From an uncultured Microbacteriaceae bacterium (GTDB lineage Bacteria; Actinomycetota; Actinomycetes; Actinomycetales; Microbacteriaceae), in contig CAMLMQ010000118.1 of NCBI GenBank assembly GCA_946481135.1, positions 1 to 9,029 on the forward strand: a DNA stretch of 9,029 bases, given 5' to 3'. How positions within the stretch are numbered: position 1 is the first letter of the stretch; every line of letters starts with the position of its first letter. The position numbers and the translations under genes were made by a program. Shown here piece after piece: positions 1 to 5,626 of the stretch. The notes beneath the pieces are model-generated. The model was not told the DNA's origin and ran no database searches. It saw only the letters and a program-made list of their open reading frames with translations.

Positions 1-399
1 TCGCAGAAGGCGTTCTTCGCGACCGCGAAGGAGAACGGCGTGAAGCGCCTCCTCCTGCACCACCCCGACTTCATCATCGGCGCGAGCGACGGCGACGTGG
101 AGGAGCTCCTCTCCTACGGCGCCTTCGTCGAGCACGAGATGTCCATGTACCACCCGGGCGTCCCAGCGCCCGGGTGGCCGATCTCCCGCCTGGTCGACTG
201 GATCGAGCGGATCGGCCCCGAGCGCACCGTCATCGACTCCGACCTCGGTCAACTCGCCAACCCCTACCCGGTCGACGGCTACATCTACGTCGTGCAGCAG
301 CTGCTCGACCACGGGATCAGCGAGAAGGACGTGCGGCAGATGATCTGCCACAACACCGCCTACCTCCTCGGTCTCGAGGACTCGCCGAAGGCGGGCTGA
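1..399 (+). CDS. DUF6282-family amidohydrolase-like protein, C-terminal part
   Basis: The reading frame is open from the first base of the window to the TGA at 397-399, giving the last 132 residues; the true start lies upstream. I recognise the DUF6282 type, TIM-barrel proteins that resemble metal-dependent amidohydrolases. Visible signs are a HHPDF strand, an EHEMSMYHPG segment, a VIDSDLGQ strand in which the Asp sits where amidohydrolases carry a late metal-binding or catalytic Asp, and a closing HNTAYLLGL helix like the NPAxLLGL ending common in that superfamily. It would be expected to hydrolyse an amide, ester or lactone in the cytoplasm, but its substrate is unknown and the N-terminal metal ligands are outside the window. 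The next gene starts 3 bp after the stop, so it belongs to the same operon as the keto-acid cleavage enzyme. The family call is from recall of the sequence pattern; the reaction is inference. Confidence 0.75.
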   Translation, partial: SQKAFFATAKENGVKRLLLHHPDFIIGASDGDVEELLSYGAFVEHEMSMYHPGVPAPGWPISRLVDWIERIGPERTVIDSDLGQLANPYPVDGYIYVVQQLLDHGISEKDVRQMICHNTAYLLGLEDSPKAG

Positions 400-402
400 G
401 GC

Positions 403-1335
403 GTGCGCCGCGCCGAGAAGGTGATCATCTCGACGGCGGTCACCGGCAGCGTGAACGTGCCGTCGCAGAGCGACTACCTGCCGCTGTCGCCCGAGCAGGT
501 CGTGCAGGCCTCGCTCGAGGCGGCGGCGGCGGGATCGGCGATCATCCACCTGCACGCGCGTCACCCCGACGGGCGCCCCGCGTTCGAAGCGGGCGTGTTC
601 GAGCAGATCATCCCGGCGATCCTCGCCGAGACGGATGTCGTCATCAACATGTCGACCGGCGGATCGTCGCAGATGACGATCGACGAGCGCCTCGCCGGCG
701 CCCTGCGGTTCAGCCCCGAGCTCGCGAGTCTCAACATGGGCTCGATGAACTTCGTGTACTCGGGAATCGCCGACAAGGTCACGACGTGGAAGCACGACTG
801 GGAGAAACCCTACGTGCTCGGCACCTACAGCCACCCGTTCGTCAACTCGTTCGCGACGATCGAGCACGTGCTGCGCACGCTCGGCGAGGAGCGCGGCACC
901 CGCTTCGAGTTCGAGTGCTACGACATCGGGCATCTCTACTCGCTCGCGTACTTCGTCGAGAAGGGTCTCGTGCAGCCGCCGTTCCTCATCCAAGGCGTGT
1001 TCGGCATCCTCGGCGGCATCGGCGCCGACCACGCGAACCTCACCCACATGGTCGCGATCGCCGACAAGCTCTTCGGCGACGACTATCAGTTCTCGGCCTT
1101 CGCGGCGGGGCGGGCGCAGTTCGAGTTCGCGACGCACGCCGCCTGGCTCGGCGGGCACGTGCGTGTGGGGCTCGAAGACAGCCTGTGGATCGGCAAGGGC
1201 CGCCTCGCCGAGAGCAACGCCCAGCAGGTCGAGAAGATCCGCGGTGTCGTCGACGACCTCGGCCGCGAGCTCGCGACGCCCGACGACGCCCGCCGGATGC
1301 TGGGCCTCAAGGGCCTCGCCGGCGTCACCCTCTAA
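403..1335 (+). CDS. 3-keto-5-aminohexanoate cleavage-type protein (BKACE family, DUF849)
   Basis: This 310-residue TIM-barrel enzyme belongs to the beta-keto acid cleavage enzymes, which use Zn2+ to convert a beta-keto acid plus acetyl-CoA into acetoacetate plus a new acyl-CoA. Family hallmarks are the TAVTGS strand (11-16), the zinc-binding HLHAR motif (His49, His51), the MSTGGS turn (83-88), SLNMGSMNF, and the C-terminal VRVGLED motif (253-259), whose Glu258 is the expected third zinc ligand with Asp259 and Arg254 beside it. ESNAQQVEKIR follows, as in typical members, and the length is normal. Glu14 of the characterised lysine-fermentation enzyme Kce aligns by eye with Val17 here, so the substrate is probably not 3-keto-5-aminohexanoate. 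The start is GTG, with only a weak GAAGG at 387-391. It sits 3 bp after the upstream stop, implying translational coupling. Family certain; substrate unknown. Confidence 0.93.
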   Translation: MRRAEKVIISTAVTGSVNVPSQSDYLPLSPEQVVQASLEAAAAGSAIIHLHARHPDGRPAFEAGVFEQIIPAILAETDVVINMSTGGSSQMTIDERLAGALRFSPELASLNMGSMNFVYSGIADKVTTWKHDWEKPYVLGTYSHPFVNSFATIEHVLRTLGEERGTRFEFECYDIGHLYSLAYFVEKGLVQPPFLIQGVFGILGGIGADHANLTHMVAIADKLFGDDYQFSAFAAGRAQFEFATHAAWLGGHVRVGLEDSLWIGKGRLAESNAQQVEKIRGVVDDLGRELATPDDARRMLGLKGLAGVTL

Positions 1336-1349
1336 CCCTCGGAGAGAAG

Positions 1350-2291
1350 ATGTCCACCCAGTACGCCGCGGACGACATCCGCAGCAAGCTCGCCGTCGCC
1401 GCGCCGACCGTCGAGGTCGACCCGTCGACGCCGATCAAGCCCTCGCAGTGGATCGAGTTCCTCACCGAGGCGCCCACCGAGATCGGCCCGAACGGCAGCC
1501 GCACCTGGCTCGCCCGCAGCGCGACCCTCGTCGTCGCGTACACCGACGCGAAGGCGGGGGAGGTTCTCGCCCGCGTCGGGCAGCCCGACGAGTACGCGCT
1601 GCTGCAGTACTCCGAGAGCGCACCCGTGCGGGTGACCGCGGGGGACGCGACCGAGGAGGTGCGCGAGGAGGCGTTCGTCGTCGTGCCACCCGGCGACTCC
1701 CGCGTCGAGGTGCTCGCCGACGGCGTCGTCATCCGGCTGTTCTCGGTCGTCGCCGACGACCTGCGCGAGGCAGCTCTCAACGCCGACGCCTACGCCGAAC
1801 CCGACCTGCGCGCCGCACCGCTCGGCGAGTGGCCCGACCCGGTCGACGGGTTCCGGCTGCGGGTCTACCGCCTCGTCGACACCCCGATCGCCCCCGGGCG
1901 GTTCGGACGCATCTTCCGCACCACGAACCTCATGGTCAACTTCCTCGCCGAGGAGCCGAAGCCGCGCGACGCGACCAAGCTCTCCCCGCACTACCACGAC
2001 GACTTCGAGCAGATCTCGCTCGCGGTCAAGGGCCGCTTCGTGCACCACATCCGCTACCCGTGGGGGCCCGACTCGACCCAGTGGCGCCCTGACGAGAGCC
2101 GCGAGATCGCGACGCCGTCGATCTGCGTCATCCCCCCGCCGACCGTTCACACGACCCAGGGTGTGGGGCCGCATCAGCAGCTCATCGACATCTTCTCCCC
2201 GCCCCGGGTCGACTTCTCGACCTCGGGCTGGGTGCTCAACGCCGCCGACTACCCCGCGAAGCCGGGCGTCGGCATCCCCGAGGGCCACTGA
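1350..2291 (+). CDS. cupin-fold (probable bicupin) protein of unknown function
   Basis: The 313-residue product starts at ATG 1350, 14 bp after the BKACE stop and preceded by GGAGA at 1341-1345. The C-terminal half carries a clear cupin metal site: HYHDDFE gives His214, His216 and Glu220, a Gly follows at 228, and PPTVHTTQ supplies the second-motif His267. A cytoplasmic mononuclear metal centre (Fe, Mn, Ni or Zn) is therefore likely. The N-terminal half (about 35-145) also reads as beta-rich cupin sequence (DEYALLQY, FVVVPPGDSRVEV, VVIRLFSVV) but lacks the histidine cluster, so this looks like a bicupin with one degenerate domain. Cupins in catabolic operons act as dioxygenases, isomerases, decarboxylases or lyases, and nothing here decides between them. 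It has no signal peptide or membrane segment. Fold fairly sure; reaction not assigned. Confidence 0.85.
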   Translation: MSTQYAADDIRSKLAVAAPTVEVDPSTPIKPSQWIEFLTEAPTEIGPNGSRTWLARSATLVVAYTDAKAGEVLARVGQPDEYALLQYSESAPVRVTAGDATEEVREEAFVVVPPGDSRVEVLADGVVIRLFSVVADDLREAALNADAYAEPDLRAAPLGEWPDPVDGFRLRVYRLVDTPIAPGRFGRIFRTTNLMVNFLAEEPKPRDATKLSPHYHDDFEQISLAVKGRFVHHIRYPWGPDSTQWRPDESREIATPSICVIPPPTVHTTQGVGPHQQLIDIFSPPRVDFSTSGWVLNAADYPAKPGVGIPEGH

Positions 2292-2293
2292 GC

Positions 2294-3088
2294 GTGGGCG
2301 GCTGGAGCGGGATGCCGCGGCGCAGCCTCTTCCGCGAGGCGCTCCGCCGGCCCGACGGGCCCGCGCTGGGCACATGGGTGAAGCTGCCCGCGACCGAGAG
2401 CATGGAACTCGTCGCGCTCGCCGGGTTCGACTTCGCCGTCATCGACCTCGAGCACTCGGCGATGAACCTCGAGACGGCGCACCGCCACATCGGCACCGCC
2501 CTGCTCACGGGCGTCTCGCCGATCGTGCGCGTTCCGTCGCTCGAGGGGGGCATCGTGCAACGCGTGCTCGACGCGGGAGCCGAGGGCATCATGCTGCCCC
2601 ACGTCGACACCGTCGCGCACGCGGAGGCCGCCGTCGCCGCGGTGCGCTTCCCTCCGCACGGCACCCGCGGTGTGGGCGGCACCAGCCGCGCCGGCGCGTG
2701 GGGTGCGCTGCCGCGCGACGAGTACCTGCGCTACGGGAATGAGGAGGTCGTGCTCATCCCGCAGCTCGAGAGCGCCGAGGCCGCGCGCAACGCCGGTGCG
2801 ATCGCCCGCGTCGCCGGCGTCGACGCCCTGCTCGTCGGCGCCGCCGACCTCTCGACGAGCCTCGGTCTCGCCGAGGGCGACCCGGAGGTGGTCGACCTGA
2901 TCGCGGGTGCCGTGCGCGACACGCGCGAGGCCGGTCTGCCGATCGGCAACGCCGGGGGACCGACCACCGCGTCGGTGCAGGCCGCGGTCGACGCGGGCTT
3001 CACCTTCACGATGATGAGCAACGACGCGACCCTGCTCGGGTCGGCGGCCCGTGCCGCCGTCGATGCGGGCCGCACGGTGCGCTGGTGA
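2294..3088 (+). CDS. HpcH/HpaI-family class II aldolase
   Basis: The 264-residue protein belongs to the metal-dependent aldolase/citrate lyase family that includes 4-hydroxy-2-oxoheptanedioate aldolase and 2-keto-3-deoxy-sugar-acid aldolases, which release pyruvate and an aldehyde by retro-aldol cleavage. The active-site set is complete: His54 in IDLEHS (catalytic base), Arg79 in IVRVPS, Gln157-Leu-Glu159 in IPQLES and Asp185 in GAADLS, the last Glu and Asp being the divalent-metal ligands. GTRGVGG (about 129-135) is the usual glycine-rich loop. Two starts are possible: GTG 2294, 2 bp after the cupin stop with GAGGG at 2280-2284, or ATG 2312, with GGAG at 2304-2307. The shorter form begins MPRRSLFREAL and matches the usual family N-terminus well. 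Its place in the operon suggests it splits a product of the neighbouring enzymes. Exact substrate unknown. Confidence 0.9.
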   Translation: MGGWSGMPRRSLFREALRRPDGPALGTWVKLPATESMELVALAGFDFAVIDLEHSAMNLETAHRHIGTALLTGVSPIVRVPSLEGGIVQRVLDAGAEGIMLPHVDTVAHAEAAVAAVRFPPHGTRGVGGTSRAGAWGALPRDEYLRYGNEEVVLIPQLESAEAARNAGAIARVAGVDALLVGAADLSTSLGLAEGDPEVVDLIAGAVRDTREAGLPIGNAGGPTTASVQAAVDAGFTFTMMSNDATLLGSAARAAVDAGRTVRW

Positions 3089-3110
3089 ACGCGGTGCGCT
3101 GGTGAACGCG
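3075..3110 (+). repeat. 17-bp tandem duplication at the aldolase/thioesterase junction
   Basis: The unit cggtgcgctggtgaacg occurs at 3075-3091 and again, perfectly, at 3092-3108; the match continues for two more bases. Each copy contains TGGTGA, in which a TGA stop and a GTG start overlap. The first copy provides the aldolase stop (3086-3088) and the second provides the thioesterase start (3102-3104). Removing one copy would recreate a standard 4-base GTGA stop/start overlap. Confidence 0.9.
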
Positions 3111-3566
3111 CCGCTGCGGGTTCCGCTCCAGCTGCGCTGGGCCGACACCGACCAGTACCGGCACGTCAACAACGTCGCCGCCGTGCGGTTGGCTGAGGAG
3201 GCCCGCATCCGAGCGCTCGGCCTGCCCGAGAAGCCCGAGCACTTCCCGCCCGGGCGGCCGCCTGTGCTCGCGGCGCTCGGCACCGACACGTTCACGATGA
3301 CCGTCAGCCAGCGGTTCGAGTACACGGCCGAACTGCCGTACGCCGGCCAGGAGGTGGTCGCGGAGGTGTGGCTCTCGAAGGTCGGAAGCCGCTCCGTGAC
3401 GATGGACTGCCGCGTGCTCGACCCCGACACCGGCATCCTCTTCTTCCTCGCCCGCGTGACCGTCGTCATCATGGACCTGCAGACGCGGCGGCCGAGGACT
3501 CTGACGGATGCCGAGACCGCCCATCTGCACGCCCACCGCGGTGAGCCGCTCGCCTTCCGCGACTGA
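3102..3566 (+). CDS. hotdog-fold acyl-CoA thioesterase (4HBT/YbgC-FadM type)
   Basis: The 154-residue protein has the typical size and opening of 4-hydroxybenzoyl-CoA thioesterase-like enzymes, which hydrolyse acyl-CoA thioesters in the cytoplasm. The N-terminal motif RWADTDQYRHVNNV (12-25) holds the conserved catalytic Asp (D17) and the helix-start HVNN that binds the thioester. Beta-sheet segments QRFEYTAEL, VVAEVWLSKV and ILFFLARVTVVIM follow in the usual hotdog order. The start chosen is GTG 3102, because the family N-terminus begins a few residues before the RWADTD motif; an upstream in-frame GTG at 3051 would overlap the aldolase and add about 17 atypical residues. It sits 13 bp after the aldolase stop in the second copy of a 17-bp duplication. 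In this operon it may release CoA from the acyl-CoA made by the keto-acid cleavage enzyme. Substrate unknown. Confidence 0.88.
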   Translation: MNAPLRVPLQLRWADTDQYRHVNNVAAVRLAEEARIRALGLPEKPEHFPPGRPPVLAALGTDTFTMTVSQRFEYTAELPYAGQEVVAEVWLSKVGSRSVTMDCRVLDPDTGILFFLARVTVVIMDLQTRRPRTLTDAETAHLHAHRGEPLAFRD

Positions 3567-3591
3567 ACCCCTCGATCTCAAGGAGACCCCC

Positions 3592-4347
3592 ATGACCGGA
3601 CTGCTCGACGGCAAGGCCGTCCTGCTCGTCGGCGCCAGCACCGGCATCGGCGTCGAAGCCGCGCGGGTGTTCGCCGACGAGGGGGCGAGGCTCGTGCTCT
3701 CCGCCCGCTCGGCCGATGCCCTCGAAGCCACTGCGGACGAGCTGCGCGGCGCGGGGCACGAGGTGCGGGTCGTCGTCGGCGACGTCACCTCCGGCGCCGA
3801 CGTCGCCCGCATGGTCGACGAGACCGTCGACGCCTACGGCCGACTCGACGGCGCGTTCAACAACGCCGGAATCGGACAGGTCGGCCTGCTGCACGAGATC
3901 TCGGAGGAGGACTTCGACCGGGTCATGGAGGTGAACGTCAAGGGCGTCTGGCTGTGCCTGCGCGAGGAGCTTCGGGTGATGCGCGCCCAGGGCTTCGGGT
4001 CGATCGTCAACACGTCGAGCGTCGGGGGATACAAGGGCACCACGGGACTCGGCGCCTATCAGGCGACCAAGCACGCCGTGATCGGGCTCACCCGCAGCGC
4101 CGCCCACGACAACGGGGCGCTCGGCATCCGCGTCAACACGGTCGCGCCCGGCCCCACCCGCTCGGCGATGATCGACGCGATGCTCGCGAAGGATCCGGCG
4201 GCGATGGACAAGCGCCTCGCCGTGATGCCCCTCCACAAGATCGGCACGGGCGTCGAGGTGGCCAACGCCGCCGCGTGGCTGCTGAGCGACAAGGCGAGTC
4301 ACACCACCGGGATGGTGCTGCCGGTCGAAGGCGGCATGACGGCCTGA
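3592..4347 (+). CDS. short-chain dehydrogenase/reductase (classical SDR)
   Basis: The 251-residue protein is a classical SDR with a Rossmann fold. It has the GASTGIG dinucleotide-binding motif (14-20), NNAG (90-93), catalytic Asn115 in VNVKG, catalytic Ser143 in NTSSVGG, and the YQATK pair Tyr156/Lys160. VNTVAPGPTRS and the C-terminal GMVLPVEGG are also standard. The Arg in LSARSAD, after the second strand, could favour NADP(H), but this is only suggestive. It would oxidise an alcohol to a ketone or do the reverse. Translation starts at ATG 3592 with a strong AGGAG at 3581-3585, 6 bases upstream; an upstream in-frame ATG at 3508 inside the thioesterase gene is unlikely. It follows the thioesterase by 25 bp and appears to be the last gene of the catabolic operon, since the next gene is unrelated and has its own -10-like element. 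Substrate unknown. Confidence 0.93.
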   Translation: MTGLLDGKAVLLVGASTGIGVEAARVFADEGARLVLSARSADALEATADELRGAGHEVRVVVGDVTSGADVARMVDETVDAYGRLDGAFNNAGIGQVGLLHEISEEDFDRVMEVNVKGVWLCLREELRVMRAQGFGSIVNTSSVGGYKGTTGLGAYQATKHAVIGLTRSAAHDNGALGIRVNTVAPGPTRSAMIDAMLAKDPAAMDKRLAVMPLHKIGTGVEVANAAAWLLSDKASHTTGMVLPVEGGMTA

Positions 4348-4410
4348 GCATCCCTCGACCCGGTCGTCGGCGCGGTTGTCAAGACTCGGGGCCTGGCAGG
4401 CGGCCGTCCC

Positions 4411-4416
4411 TACGGT
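4411..4416 (+). promoter_or_regulatory. possible -10 element (TACGGT) upstream of the DUF6458-like gene
   Basis: TACGGT matches the actinobacterial TAnnnT -10 pattern and lies about 45 bases before the start codon, leaving room for a short leader with a ribosome-binding site. A TTGTCA at 4376-4381 is too far away (29-base spacer) to be its normal -35. An inverted repeat, CGGTGG (4413-4418) and CCACCG (4432-4437), overlaps it and could be an operator or chance. Weak evidence. Confidence 0.3.
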
Positions 4417-4447
4417 GGGACCCGGAGCCGGCCACCGGGCCGCCCGG

Positions 4448-4453
4448 AAGGAG
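4448..4453 (+). promoter_or_regulatory. ribosome-binding site deciding the start at 4462
   Basis: AAGGAG is a full Shine-Dalgarno core. It leaves 8 bases before ATG 4462 but only 2 before ATG 4456, so the second ATG is the better start. Confidence 0.7.
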
Positions 4454-4461
4454 AAATGGCC

Positions 4462-4725
4462 ATGAGCATCGGAACCGGCATCGTCCTGTTCGTGATCGGC
4501 GCGATCCTGGTCTTCGCCCTCAACTTCGAGACCGAGTTCATCAACCTCGACATGGTGGGGTACATCCTCATGGGTGCGGGCGTCATCGTCCTCATCATCG
4601 GACTGGTGCTGCTCGCTCGTCGTCGCCAGTCGGTGAGCACCACGCGCACCGGCACGGACTCCGTAACCGGCGAGCGCGTGCAGCAGCGCGTCACCGAGGC
4701 GGACGACCCCGCGACGGGCGTCTGA
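4462..4725 (+). CDS. small two-helix membrane protein (DUF6458-like)
   Basis: This 87-residue protein begins MSIGTGIVLFVIGAIL and has two hydrophobic helices (about residues 3-20 and 34-52, the second being GYILMGAGVIVLIIGLVLL) joined by a short acidic loop, then an RRR stop-transfer cluster and a polar, charged tail rich in Thr, Asp and Glu. The N-terminus, the DMVGYILMGAG segment and the tail match my memory of the actinobacterial DUF6458 family, whose function is unknown. The positive-inside rule puts both ends on the cytoplasmic side. The start at 4462 was chosen for ribosome-binding-site spacing; ATG 4456 would add Met-Ala. It is monocistronic: 114 bp lie between it and the dehydrogenase gene, and a strong terminator follows. 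It has no evident link to the catabolic genes. Confidence 0.85.
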   Translation: MSIGTGIVLFVIGAILVFALNFETEFINLDMVGYILMGAGVIVLIIGLVLLARRRQSVSTTRTGTDSVTGERVQQRVTEADDPATGV

Positions 4726-4740
4726 CCCGCAGAACCTGCG

Positions 4741-4766
4741 AGGGGCCCGGCTTCGGTCGGGCCCTT
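4741..4766 (+). terminator. intrinsic terminator with UUCG tetraloop
   Basis: The arms 4743-4751 and 4756-4764 pair over 9 bp (one G-U) around a C(UUCG)G tetraloop, one of the most stable RNA loops. Two further A-U/G-U pairs (4741-4742 with 4765-4766) lengthen the stem to 11. The tail is only weakly U-rich (TTCGTCGTGG), as is common in high-GC actinobacteria. It ends 15 bp before the nitrilase -10 box, so it insulates that gene from read-through. Confidence 0.85.
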
Positions 4767-4781
4767 CGTCGTGGGCAGGCG

Positions 4782-4787
4782 TAGCCT
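4782..4787 (+). promoter_or_regulatory. -10 box for probable leaderless transcription of the C-N hydrolase
   Basis: TAGCCT matches TAnnnT and ends 6 bases before ATG 4794, the spacing at which transcription would start on the A of the start codon. No convincing -35 is seen. The GAGGG between the box and ATG is too close (1 base) to act as a normal ribosome-binding site. Confidence 0.6.
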
Positions 4788-4793
4788 GAGGGC

Positions 4794-5621
4794 ATGGCTG
4801 CACCCTCCGGCCCGACCGCCGTCGCGGTGGCCCAGTTCGCGCCCGGCGACGACGAGGCCGCGAATCTCGACACGATGCGCCGTCTCGCCGAAGATGCCGC
4901 CTCCCGGGGGGCGCTCCTCGTCGTCTTCCCCGAGTACTCGTCGTACTTCACCCCCGGGCTCGGCCCCGACTGGGTGGAGCACGCCCAGTCGCTCCACGGC
5001 CCGTTCGTGCGGGCTCTCGCCGAGATCGCGGCGGAGCTCGGCATCCATCTCGTCGCCGGGATGATCGAGCACGTGCCCGGCGAGGAGCAGCGCGTCGCCA
5101 ACACCCTCGTTGCCGTCGACGCCGCCGGGGAGGTCGTCGCGCACTACCGCAAGATGCACCTCTACGACGCGTTCGGAACGCGCGAGAGCGACCGCATCGT
5201 CGCCGGCCCGGTGTGGGCTCCCGACGATGCGCCGCTGTTCGACTTCGGCGGCTTCACCGTGGGATTGCAGACCTGCTACGACGTGCGGTTCCCCGAGGTG
5301 ACGCGTCGCCTCGTCGACGCGGGGGCCGACCTCATCCTGCTGCCGAGCGAATGGGTGCGCGGCCCGCTCAAGGAGCACCACTGGCGCACGCTCGTGACCG
5401 CGCGCGCGATCGAGAACACCGTCTACGTCGTCGCTCCCGACCATGCGCCGCCGATCGGCGCGGGCAACAGCATGGTCGTCGATCCGATGGGCGTCGAGCT
5501 CGTCACCGTCGGAGAGACGACGGATGTCGCGGTCGCGTGGATCTCGCCCGACCGGCTGCGCGAGGTGCGCCACCGCAACCCCGCCCTGCAGCTGCGACGC
5601 TTCCGCGTCGAGCCGGTCTGA
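4794..5621 (+). CDS. carbon-nitrogen hydrolase (nitrilase superfamily)
   Basis: The 275-residue protein carries the complete Glu-Lys-Cys triad of the nitrilase superfamily: Glu47 in VVFPEYS, Lys120 in YRKMHLYD and Cys161 in LQTCYDVRFPE. The DVRFPE and LPSEWVRG segments and the overall length fit the Nit/omega-amidase/deaminated-glutathione-amidase-like branch, cytoplasmic enzymes that hydrolyse amides such as deaminated glutathione or alpha-ketoglutaramate. The sequence alone does not identify the amide; a nitrile is less likely in this branch. The start at ATG 4794 is supported by a -10 box ending 6 bases upstream, which implies a leaderless mRNA, and the first strand (AVAVAQFAPG) starts at the usual distance from the N-terminus. 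The next gene begins 5 bp after its stop, so the two are probably translationally coupled. Confidence 0.92.
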   Translation: MAAPSGPTAVAVAQFAPGDDEAANLDTMRRLAEDAASRGALLVVFPEYSSYFTPGLGPDWVEHAQSLHGPFVRALAEIAAELGIHLVAGMIEHVPGEEQRVANTLVAVDAAGEVVAHYRKMHLYDAFGTRESDRIVAGPVWAPDDAPLFDFGGFTVGLQTCYDVRFPEVTRRLVDAGADLILLPSEWVRGPLKEHHWRTLVTARAIENTVYVVAPDHAPPIGAGNSMVVDPMGVELVTVGETTDVAVAWISPDRLREVRHRNPALQLRRFRVEPV

Positions 5622-5626
5622 TCGGC

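Noticed and set aside
174..1349. N-terminal extension of the cupin frame back to 174
   Set aside because: The extension is Arg/Ala-rich and lies out of frame over the DUF6282 and BKACE genes. ATG 1350 has its own ribosome-binding site and starts sensible protein.
4348..4365. Possible terminator hairpin after the SDR gene
   Set aside because: Only a 4-bp stem with a 3-base loop (CGAC/GTCG) can be drawn and no U-rich tail follows; too weak to report.
3469..4803. Minus-strand open frame of 444 codons opposite the SDR gene
   Set aside because: The plus strand encodes a full SDR with every catalytic motif; the reverse frame is His/Asp/Arg-rich low-complexity sequence typical of a shadow.
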